From Streptomyces sp. NRRL WC-3742 (GTDB lineage Bacteria; Actinomycetota; Actinomycetes; Streptomycetales; Streptomycetaceae), in the NCBI RefSeq assembly GCF_000720635.1, contig NZ_JOCF01000020.1:1-64000 (forward strand): a stretch of 64,000 nt of DNA, in the 5' to 3' direction. The position numbers and the translations under genes are program-made. Each line of letters begins with the position of its first letter. Within the stretch, counting starts at the first letter, position 1. The notes beneath the pieces were generated by a model, which saw nothing but the letters and a program-made list of their open reading frames with translations, did not search any database and was not told where the DNA came from. Below are positions 27,372-37,900 of the stretch, in pieces.

Positions 27372-28232
27372 ATGGACTGGTACGGGTATCTGCCGCTGTG
27401 GTGCGGCGTGTTCGGCGCGCTGGCGCTGGTCGGGTACGGGAGGTCGCTCGCCGGCGTGACGAAGGCGCAGCGGACGGTCCGGGTGAAGGGGCGGATCGAG
27501 CGGGTGGACGAGCCCCGGCACGGGAGTTCCCCGTCGGACGGGATATCCGTGGTCGTCTCCTTCCAGGACCCGTCCACCGGGCAGGAGTTCACCGTCACCA
27601 ACGACGGCGGTCCCGGCGAGACGATCGGCACGGCCTGGACGGGCCGGGAGATCGGGGTCCACTACCCGCCCGGCCGGCCTCACGCCTTCAAGTTCGCCAA
27701 TCACCTCTCCGAGGGCGGGCGCGGGCTCGGCTGGGCGAACTTCGCGCTGTTCCTGGTCTACGCCGGCGTGGTGACGGTCGTCGCGATCGACCGGGGCTGG
27801 CCGTGGGCGCTGGTCGGCTTCTGCGGCCCCTGGGCGCTGTCCGGCCTCTGCCACCTGCCGGGGAACCTCCGTGACCGCAGCCGCCGGATCGGCGCGCTGG
27901 GCGCCATGGTCGCCGTTCCCGGCCGGGTCGTCGCCGTCCTCAAGAGTGTGACCGTCGACTCCGACACCGGCACCTCCACCCGTCTGGTCCCGGTCCTCAC
28001 CTTCACCACCCTCGACGGCAGGGCCGTCACGGCCTACTGCGAGTCCGGGCTGAAGAACCCGGCCGGATCGCGGGGGCTCGACGTCACGATCCACTACTCC
28101 CCCGACGACCCGGCGCGCTTCGTCCTGGACGTCGAGGCCGAACGCGATTCCTGGCACTGGGACATGGTCGTCAACATCGTCGGCGTCCTGGCCGTGACCG
28201 CGGCCGCCGTGGTGGGGGCGGTCATGCTCTGA
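27372..28232 (+). CDS. DUF3592-like membrane protein
   Basis: A protein of 286 residues with helices at about 5-25, 118-135, 140-160 and 265-285. Two beta-rich soluble modules show the DUF3592 pattern (VRVKGRIERVDEP and VSFQDPSTGQEFTVT; later VAVPGRVVAVLKSVTVDSDT, TYFTTLDGR-like LTFTTLDGRAVTA, DVTIHYSPDDPARF). The ATG is 16 bp after the upstream stop with GGAGGAAC as ribosome site. Biochemical role unknown. Confidence 0.8.
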   Translation: MDWYGYLPLWCGVFGALALVGYGRSLAGVTKAQRTVRVKGRIERVDEPRHGSSPSDGISVVVSFQDPSTGQEFTVTNDGGPGETIGTAWTGREIGVHYPPGRPHAFKFANHLSEGGRGLGWANFALFLVYAGVVTVVAIDRGWPWALVGFCGPWALSGLCHLPGNLRDRSRRIGALGAMVAVPGRVVAVLKSVTVDSDTGTSTRLVPVLTFTTLDGRAVTAYCESGLKNPAGSRGLDVTIHYSPDDPARFVLDVEAERDSWHWDMVVNIVGVLAVTAAAVVGAVML

Positions 28233-28258
28233 CGCGGGCGACGGGCTATCGTCCCGCC

Positions 28259-28591
28259 ATGGAACCAGAGCCGCTCACGTTCGACTACGAGGACCTTCAT
28301 CTGCGCGTGGACCGGGGGGTGTTGGAGGTGTTCAGCAGGGGCAGGTCCGAGCTGCGGGTTCCGCTGCGGTGGGTCGGGGCGCTGGTGCAGTACAAGAAGC
28401 CCGACAAGCCGGGCCAGTTGTTCATCGGCACCGTACGCGACCCGAACGCCCTGCTCTACGGCACCGATCCGGCCGCCTTCCAGTACTCCACCTCGCCCGC
28501 GTTCCGGGTGCCGCGCGCCGACGAGCCACTGTTCCGCACCTACTTCACCGAGGTCGCCCGGCTCGCCGACCGGCCGATGCCCACAGGGTGA
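28259..28591 (+). CDS. Small hypothetical protein (110 residues), possible PH-like fold
   Basis: A soluble beta-rich protein with no signal peptide, containing VLEVFSRGRSELRVPLRWVG and a C-terminal helix with LFRTYFTEVARLADR. Strands followed by a last helix suggest a PH-like domain, but this is only an impression. It lies 26 bp after the DUF3592-like gene. It is one of two small genes whose direction converges with the giant effector's 3' end, and so is a weak candidate for an immunity-type partner. Confidence 0.6.
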   Translation: MEPEPLTFDYEDLHLRVDRGVLEVFSRGRSELRVPLRWVGALVQYKKPDKPGQLFIGTVRDPNALLYGTDPAAFQYSTSPAFRVPRADEPLFRTYFTEVARLADRPMPTG

Positions 28592-28612
28592 GCCCCGGCT
28601 AGGGTGTCGGGC

Positions 28613-28963
28613 ATGCCACTCGTCGACGTGACCTACGACCCCGCCGTGCCCGAGACCGTCCTGCGCGAACTGGGCGCCGTGCTACCGCACTTGGTCTCCC
28701 TCGCCGTGGAGTGCCCCGAGGAGCCGTACGACGGGGACCTCCAGCCCGGGGACGTGGAGATCCGGTTCCGGGCGCTGGGGCCGCTGGACCGCAGCGGGCT
28801 GGACGTCGTCATCGAGATCAGGTCCAAGTGGTTCGCCAGCAGGGCCGCCGACCGGCAGGAGCGGGTGGACGCCCTGCACGAGGGCGTCCACGCCGCCACC
28901 GGGCTGGAGGAGTTCGGCGTCTACCTGTCGCTGCCGGTCGCCGCCTGGTCCCAGGGGGACTGA
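28613..28963 (+). CDS. Small hypothetical protein (116 residues), tautomerase-like N-terminus
   Basis: It starts MPLVDVTYDPAVPETVLREL. A Pro directly after Met followed by a beta strand resembles tautomerase-superfamily enzymes, where Pro1 is the catalytic base. The middle is acidic (CPEEPYDGDLQPGDVEIRF). Assignment is tentative. The ATG at 28613 is preferred to the ATG at 28604 because it restores Pro at position 2. The stop lies only 15 bp from the convergent stop of the giant gene, so it is also a positional candidate for an immunity factor. Confidence 0.6.
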   Translation: MPLVDVTYDPAVPETVLRELGAVLPHLVSLAVECPEEPYDGDLQPGDVEIRFRALGPLDRSGLDVVIEIRSKWFASRAADRQERVDALHEGVHAATGLEEFGVYLSLPVAAWSQGD

Positions 28964-28978
28964 CCGGCGGTCAGCCGG

Positions 28979-31900
28979 TCAGCCGTTCCTGGGGTGGTGG
29001 GCGGGGGTGAGGACGTAGTACTTCCCCCCATCGGTGTCGATCTCCTTCTCCCACGCCTTCTCGTAGCCGTACCAGAGCCGGACCTCCATGGAGACCGGGC
29101 CCATGGACAGCCCCCGCTTGTTCTCCTGGCCCTTCTCCCCGTACGGCTTGCCCCGGGTCGGCTTGGCGTAGAGGACGATGACCTCGATGTGGGGGAAGTA
29201 CTTGTTGTTCATGTCCTCCACCACGAACTTGCAGCTGTCGCAGGTGCCCTGGGTGGAGGCCACGATCAGGGTGCCGCGGGCATCGGTACGGTTCCTCGGG
29301 GTGAAGCCGCGCAGACCCATCTGCTCGTAGACCCTGCCCATGAGGTTGACCTCGGCGTCCTTCCGCTGCTGGCCGAGGGTCGCCATGTCCGTCTCGTTCC
29401 TGATCGTGGGAAGCGGCCGCTCCAGCTGCGCGGCCATGCTCTCGTGCAGCGGGCTGAGGGGCGTCAGCCTGGTCTCGACGACGCCGAGCGCCCTGACCAC
29501 GCCGGTCACCGCCTCGCGTAGCGTCGCTTCGGGCTTCCCACCGGCGTTCACGACCTTCGCGAGCGCCGCGCGGGCCTTCGCCAAATCACCGACGGCCGCC
29601 CTGGCCGAGACGACGGCGTCCCGGGCAGCCCTGAACGGCGCACGCTCGATCGCCGTTCCGGGGCCGCTCGCCTGCTCGGTGTCCACCCGCTTCAGGAAGT
29701 CCTCGGACTCCTTCAGCGTCCTGTGGAGGGCTTCCCCCGCCTCCTTGAGCCGTGTGACCGCCTGCGCGTCCGGCTTCGGGTTCTGCCTCAGCTCCTCCCT
29801 GAGGAGGGCCTGCCGGGAGGCCGCTTCACGAATCCCGGACGCGATCCGGCCGTTGTCCTCGACGGCGGTCACGAGGGCCTTCCTCGCCGTGTCCAACCGC
29901 CACTTGTTCGCCGAGTCGGTCGCCAGGTCCTTCAACGCGGCTGCCGCCGGCGGGACCGTCCGGGCGGCCTGCTTCCCGTTCTTGAGCGGTCCGAGGGTCT
30001 TCCACTCCGCGGCCGTGGCCTGCTTCTCGTAGCCCTTCCTCCCCACCATGAGCCCGGCCGCCGCGAACGTCCCCGGGGCGCCGGCGTCCGCTTCCACGGC
30101 TTCGGCCAGCTTCGCGACGAGGGTCTCGATCTGGTCGTGGATGGCGGTGTCCCCGGGCAGGTGGTGATCGCGCGTGTAGGAGGTGACGGCCCGGATCTCG
30201 GCGCCCTCCTCGATGCCCTCGGGGTAGCGCTTCCCGTCCGCGGTCCACAGGTCGCGCCTTCCGGCATCGATCCAGTACCCCTTGCGGTCCTCACCGTGGA
30301 CCACCGCGGCGAATCCGTGCTCGCCCAGGTCGACGACGGCGAAGCCGCCCGGACCCATGGCGCGGATCTGCCGTTCCACCGCCTTCAGGCCCTCCTGCCC
30401 CTTTCCGTACGTCCGGTAGTGGTCGGACAGGGCCGTCGGCACGTCGGTCAGCGTCGACTCCTTCTCGGCGACCTTCAGCCCGTTGTAGAACACCTCGCGC
30501 AGGGCGATGACGGCTTCCAGGCTCTGGAACCGGGTCGGCGCCTGCTCGCCGGGGTCGTGCGGGTTGACCAGCCTGAGCAGCTCCCCGGTGGGGGCCACCG
30601 GCGTCGTCGACGGCTCTCCGAGGTGCTTCTTGAGCGCCTCCAGCTCCGGTGAGTGCTTCGCCTGTCGGCCGGTGTCGTCGCCCAGGACGGTCGGCGGCTT
30701 GAGCTCCGGGTCGATCGGGGAGTCCGCACGCGCCGCTTCGATCGGCTTGTCGCCCTCGCGCAGGAGTTCCTGTCCTCGCGGCTCGGCGTGGACGACGCCG
30801 TCCTCGACCGTGAGGTGGTACCAGTCGCCCGGCTCCTCGACCCTGGGCTTCTGCGCCGCCGCATAGCCGACCGACCGGGCCGTGACGAACCTGGGCGGGC
30901 CGCCGGCTGCGGCCACGTGCACCGCGTCGGCCGCCGCGTAGATCGACGGGACGAGCTTCAGCTCAGGGTGCGCGGCGAGTTGCTCGTGCAGGGCCAACAG
31001 CGTCTTCGCGGCGGGCGACTCGGCGCCGCCTCGGGCGAAGTGGCCGGACAGGAAGCGCAGCGGTTCGCCCTTCCAGGTGCCCGCCGCGGCGAGCTTCAGC
31101 AGGGCTGCGGCCGTCGCCTTCGGGTCGGCGTTCCAGCCGTGGCCGGCGCCCTCCGCTCCGGTGAGGTGCGCGATGGTGACGTACCTCTCGTCGTTCGGGA
31201 ACCGGCCCAGCAGAGCCTTGATCGGCTCCGGGAACGACGACCACGTGTCCGTCGGGTCGGACAGCAGGTGGAGCTTTCCGGCGGGCGTGAGCTCGAGTTC
31301 CCTCGATGGGCCGGGCGGCGGGGCCGGGTGGGCGTTCAGGACGGTCGGGTTGAGGGCCAGTTCGATGAGGTCGGCCTCGCTCAGCGGGTGCGGGTCGGCG
31401 AGCACCGGCTCGGGCTCCGGGACGAGGTTGGGCTCGCCCGTCGCCATCTCGTTGAACTCCCTTAGCCCGCGCAGCTGTTCGTCCGCCTCGCGGGTCCGCG
31501 TGACCGGGTTCGCCAACGCGGCCTGCGGGTCCGGCCCGTAGAGGCGCTCGAGCAGCGGCAGCAGCTCCGGTTCGTTCTCCCGCACCCAGTCGGCGCCGTT
31601 GTTGCGGGGCTGCCCGGTGACGGGGTCGTTGCCGTGGTTGGTGCCGAGGTAGGTGTTGGTGAGCTGGGCGAAGTACTCGTACTCGTCGGTGGCGGAGTAG
31701 TTGCCGACGAGCTCCTCGCCCCGGTTGCGCCGCCCGCCGTCCGGCCAGGTGCTGACGGACTCCTCCTGGAACACGTCGGCCAGGCCGTCCGCCTGCCGCT
31801 TGCCCAGGTACACGTCCTCGATCAGCGCCTGCTCGTCCTCGTCGAGGCCGAACTTGTGGACGGCGTGGGCGAGTTCGTGGGTGGCGATGGAGTACCCCTC

Positions 31901-34900
31901 GGCGTACTCGTTGCCGTGGCCGATGTTCGTCCGGTCGCCGGTGAGGTTCTCCTCCGGGATCACGACGATCTTCTCCACGTTCGCGCCACGGACCTGCCAC
32001 CAGGCACGGCCGTCGCCCGCGTCGCCGCCGGCCTGGCGGCCGCGCAGCTGCTTCAGGCCCTCGACCTCGGTGATCGGCACGTCCTTGGGGACGACGACCA
32101 CCTGGACGCCCTTCACCAGCATCCGCTCGGTGACCTCGGGGTCGTTGAGCAGCCGGCTCAGCTGGGTATGCGCCTGGTTGCGCGCCGAGACGGGCTGGTG
32201 GACGCCCGGGTCGACGTGCACCAGCAGCCGGGCGGCGGCGTCGGCGAAGTCGGCGGCGGGCATGCTGTCGCGCAACTGCCGTACGTACGCGGCGTCCTGG
32301 GCGAGGGTGCGCCGGTCCTCGTGACTCAACAGCTCCAGCTCCCGCACGCGCTCGTGCACGTCGCGCGGGGAAGCGGACGAACCGGGGTCGCGGACGGGCG
32401 GCGCCGAAGCGTTCTCCGACCCGGCCGGCGGCATGTTGTGGCGGCGCTTGAACGGCCGCTCCTCGACGTCCACGTCCATGTCCGTGGGCCCCGGGTGGGA
32501 ACTGTTCTCCCCCAGCCGACTGTAGTGGTTGCCCGCCAGGAGGAGGTGGATGTCAACGTCCGCGCTCCCGTCCAGGGGCTGCATCGTGTGGACGTTGTCC
32601 CCCACGTGGATGTGCAGCCGGGCACCCAGCGCCGAGGCGACCATCATCGGGGCCAGGTCACCCGCCGGCGTGGCCCAGTTGCCGGTGAGGGCGATCGTCA
32701 GGAACAGCTCCTCCAGGTTCGTCCCGCGCGTCTGCGCGAAGGCGGTGACGGCCTGGAGGTTCGCCGGGCGCAGCATCCACTCGACGACCAGGTTCCGCAG
32801 CCCCAGAGCGTCGTCGACGCCCTCGATGGTCACTGCGTCGTTGACCGCGTGGTAGAGGCAGTCGCCGTCCGCCGGGACGCGGCCGGCGATGTGCCACCCC
32901 TGCGGGTCGTTCAGCCCTGCGGCCGGGAGTCCCTCGAGGAGGTCCGGGGTGTCCCGCAGCATCGCGAGCTTGCGGCCGAGGCGGAACGCCGGGGTCGACA
33001 GGGCCAGCGTGTGCGTCATCACCTCCTTGTGCTCGGGCTGGATGCCCGCGTGGATGCCCTCGAACGGCCCGTCGAGCGGCGCGGACGTGGTGTGGCTGAG
33101 CACGTTGTGCCTGGCGCTCCCGAGCCAGGCGGCGTCCTGAGCGGACGGCCGCCAGGTCTCCCCCGGTCCGAGCGGTTCGTCGGTGCGCAGCCGCGCCTTG
33201 CTCTCGGGGTCGTACGCCTTGCGGTACTTCGAGGCGCTGGTGCCCTTCTTCGCGCCCCGTGGCGGGAACTTCTTCCCGGTGTCCGGATTCGTGGCGCCGG
33301 TGTCGTTGCTGAGGAGCCGGCCGGTCACGGTCGTCAGCTGGACGTGCGACTGCCCCAGCATCGGGCCGTCGTCCTCGCCGCCGCCCTCCTCGTCCTCCTC
33401 GTCCTCCTGGTCCCTCGCCCTGAGCTTGCGCTTCGGGAGCGGCTTGTCGTCCAACGGCGGCTGCCCGGCCGCCCCGGCGGCCTTCGCGGCCGCGTCCAGC
33501 TCGGCCTTGTGCGCCTTGTTCCAGACGGCCTCCAGCTGGGTGGCGGCCAGCCTGGACAGGTCGGTGACGACCGCCCCGTGCTCGAAGTCCGTCCGGAACG
33601 CCGAACCACGGTGCGGCAGACGGTTGTTGGAGGCGTCGGCGCGGGTCTGCTCGATGATCTCGTCCCGGCCCTGCGGCTGGACCGGCGCCATCCTGGGCCT
33701 GGGGTTCGTCGCCAGCTCCCCCTTGTGCACCCACTCCAGTTTCGGCACGTGGACGGACGGGGGGAGGTTCCCCAGCAGCGGTTCCTGCCGCCGCCCGAGC
33801 TCCCAGGCGTTGAGGCGGTTCAGCCGTCGGCCCAGTTCCTCGAACTCGGCGCCGCCGTTGCCCCATTGCAGCCAGGGCTTGCCCTTCGCGTCCTTGAGCC
33901 GTACGGCCAGGCCGTCGACGAGCAGGTTCGGTTCGGGGGCGTACGGGAGCAGGGGTGCGTAGGTAGCCTGCCAGTCGCGCTCCTCCATGTCCTCGCGGAT
34001 GGCACGACGCCACCGCTCGACCAGGACGTTCCGCCCCCGCTCGGACTGCCACATCTCGGGGAGCTTCGTGCCCAGCCGTCGCGTCGTCTCGCGGATCAGG
34101 CGCGCCACGTCCTCCTGTTCGGTGGGCACCCGGTAGCCGCCGCTGAAGGCCAGCGGGCGGTCGGGATTCCACAATCCGTCATCGCCGTCCGGCCGGTCGG
34201 GCCCGTCCGTGCGCCTCGTCCACTCGGGCCCGTCGTACTCGCCCGGGTGGTCGGGGCGCGGCTGCGGGCGCCTCAGCACCTCCTGGACGTGGTCGAAGAA
34301 GTGCCGGCCCGAGGGCACCAGGCGCGAGCCGTGGTCGAAGTCCTGCACCGAGAGATAGGGGTGGAGGCCCTGCCGCACCATGGCGTCGATCAGCTGGTGG
34401 GTCGGCGCGCTGTTGAGGACGCTGTTGCGCATGGTCCCGTACGGGAAGACCTTCTCGGCCTTCTTGACGATCTCGCCCGTCGCCAGCGTCGTCTTCTTCG
34501 TCTTCCTCGTCCACTTGAAGGTGTCGGAGACGACGGCGACGGGGATGTCCAGGTCCCGCACGAGTTCGCGGGCGCGGGCCACGGCGGCGTTCAGGGCTGT
34601 GGGCTCCTGCCCCCTCGGCGGCCTGGGAGCGTTGAGCCCGACGACGATCACGACGCGCCCGCGGGTGACGTCGGAGAGCCCTTCGACGATCCGGTGGACC
34701 ACGTCGACGATCTGTTCCACGTCCGCGTGGGAGGTCATGGTGTTGACGACGAAGCCGATCCGGCGGGCGTCGCCCGTGGCCTGCTCGACCAGGTGCAGGT
34801 ACTCGTCCGGTCCGATGAGCGGCCTGGGGGCGGCGCTGCCGAACGTCGCCACGTAATGGTGGAACGCCGTGTTACCCACGTCCGAGGACGGCACAGCGGG

Positions 34901-37900
34901 CGGCGCGACGGGCGGCGCGACAGGCGGCGGGGTCTGGTCCACGTCCATGGCCATGTCCTCGGTATGGACGTGGGCGGCACCCGACCCGCCGGGCGGGGGC
35001 GTGCCCCCGGCGTCCTCACCCCCGATGGACATGCTGCTGAGCAGGGTGGAGATCGTCGGGTCGCGCACCAGCCTGGGCGGCTGCTGGGGCGGACCACTGC
35101 CGTCGCCGAAGCCGAGCACCACTGCGTGCTCCCCGTCCAGCTCCGGGTGCTCGCCCGGGCGCGGCATCGGGTCGGGGCGCGTCACCGTCTGCCGCGCCCC
35201 GTCCTCGGCGACCGTGGTGTGGTGCCAGCCGCCGGGGCCGGTGATGGCGGGCCGTCCGTCGAGCCCGAATCCGACGGTCACGGCCAGGGCGCGGGGCCGG
35301 TCCCCGCGCACGACGACCACGTGGTTCGGGGAGGAGACGATGTGCAGGGCCTCGCCCGGGAGGGCGGCGTGGAGGCCGTCGATCACGTGGGCGATGTACG
35401 AGGTGTCGCCGCCGTCGGCGGTGCGGCAGGAGTAGAACCGCACCTCCTGCCCGACCTGCCACTGCCCGGACTCGCGCATCCGCAGCAGGGCGGCGACGGT
35501 CTCCTCCGGGGTGACCTTGAGGCCGCGCCAGGTGGGGGCGCCGTCGTCGTGGAGGGAGTGGTAGGCGATGGCGAGCACGCCCTCCACGTGCGGCAGGGCC
35601 TCCAGCGCCTCCCGGATGTGGTCGTTGACGGGCAGGTTCCTGGCGTCCGGGTCGATGAGCCAGCGGATGCCGGAGGCGAGGGGGCGGGACAGCTCGGTGG
35701 CGATCTCCTCGGGCGAGGGCGTCGTCCGCTGCAGGGACTGGCCGCCGGGGTGTTCCGGGGTGAAGTGCATCCAGTGGTTCGCGGGCACCGTGACGGTGGT
35801 GGTTCCGGCGAGGGGGGTCTCGAGCTCGATCGGGATGAGGCCCTTGTGGGGGAACTCCAGGGTCTCTCCGCCCTTGCGGAAGTTGATCTCGATCTTGGTG
35901 TAGCCGGTGTAGCGGGCCATCGGCATGCCGACCTTGGCGTTGCCGGGCAGCTTGCCGCTGGTGGCCGTGATCGCGCCCTGGCGGCCCCGGCGGGTGAGGC
36001 CGATGGTGCCCAGGCCGTTGCCGTCGGGTGAGGAGCCGGGCCCTGCCTGGACGCCGACCTGGCCGCGGACGTTCCAGGCGAAGCCGTCCAGGTCGGTGGA
36101 GCGGGAGGTGGCGACTGACTCGTTGGCGGGGCTGAGCGCCGCCTGCTGGTTGTTCCGGTCGAACTCCAGCTGCACCAGGGTGACGGTGGCCGTGACCTCG
36201 GCGTCCTCGACGAACCAGCGCTTGCCGAGCGAGGGCGTGGCGATGGTGCGCTGGGCGGGACCGCCCTCGACGTGCGGGGGGCCGATCACCGAGGAGAACA
36301 GTGCGGACAGCTGCGCGTGGCTGAGGCTCCCCGTGACGATCGGCTCCAGGCGGGTCCAGACGTCCTTGCCGAAGAACCTGGGCCCCGCGCTGCGGACGAG
36401 ACTCAGAGGCCCGGAGGTGTCGCCGAGCCAGCGCAGCACGTCGTGCTCGCGCAGGCCCCGGGTGAACAGCGTGGCCGGGGGCACCGGGACGGTCTGCTCC
36501 GGGGAGTGGCCGCGACGGCCGCCGGCGGCGCCGTTGGCGGTGTCGACCGTGCGGTTGCGCTCGGTCAGCAGGTCGGCGTGGACGACGGTGTGGGCGACGC
36601 CGCGGCGCAGCTTCCACTGCGGGGTGACGGCGTCGACGGCCTTCCTCACCTGGGTGAGCACGGGGGTGACGGAGGCGTCGGATGCGGGCCGCGTCGTCGG
36701 CCTGAGCTTCACCTCGTCGTGGGAGAACGGGTGGAGGTCGATTCGGGCCTGGCGCTCCATCCACACCGTCAGCCGGATCTCGGCGCGCTGCGCGTCGGCG
36801 GGGACCTTGGACTTGACGGCCGTGCCGGAGGCGACCACGTCGCCGTGGCTGTTCAGCTGCTCCTTGGACCAGGTGAGGCTGCCGCCGCCCCCGGCCATGA
36901 GGGACACGCCGGTGCCGAGCGGGTCGGTGGTCGCCAGCGCGCTCGCGTCGACGGTGTGGTGCTGCCCGCCGCCGGTGTTGGTGCCGCCCTCGGAGTTGGT
37001 GACGGCGGTCTGCAGGCTGCTGCCGAGGTTGAACTCGACCGCCCCGACCTCGCCGGTCTTGCGCACGTGGACGACGGAGGCGGTGACGCGCACCGTGCTG
37101 CGGCCGTGCCGGACGACGACCTCGTAGCCCGAGGAGGCCGACTTCAGTTCGGCGTGCAGGGCGTCGAAGTCGAGCTTCTTCAGCAGTTCCTTGCGGACGG
37201 GCTTCCAGTCGCCGCCGAGGATCTCGATCCCCTTGCCGGCCAGCTGGTCGACGACCCGGGCCACGGCCCGCGGCCCGGTCTGCGGCTGGCCGACCACTCC
37301 GGAGTCGTGGAAGATCCGGCTGATGATGTCGGAGGAGCCGAGCCGGTTGTCCGGCAGGTGCCGCAGCACGGTCTCGTTCCCCACCGGGAGGAGCACCACC
37401 TCGCGGTGCGGGACGGCGAACTCCAGGGGCGCGTCGACCCGGTCGGCCGCCAGCTTGCGGTTGAACGCGCTGGGCTTGTAGACGATGTCGAAGACCGCGT
37501 CGCCGCCGAAGAGGACGGCCGGTTCGGTGCTCTTGCCCCGGCTGTTGGTGCCGGCGGTGCGCTCGGTGATCAGCCCGCTGACGCTGTCGCGGGTGTGGGC
37601 GTACGAGCCGGTGACGGCGACGTGGGGCACGTTGCCGCGGAACGCCACCATGTAGCGGGTGCGCCGGCGGCTGTCCCAGACGAAGCCGGTGACCGTGCGC
37701 TGCTGGCCGCCCAGCTCGAACTCGAAGCCGGTCACGGTGCGCCGGGCCGTCATCTCCAGCGGACGGACCGTCACCTCGACGGTGCCCTTCCAGCTGCCGG
37801 TGTCGACCTTGACCTTGACGACCCTGCCACGGGTCATCCCGGACACCGAGGCCGTCAGCGCCGTGTCGTCGAGCTTCTCGGCGAGCCGGGCGAGCACCTT

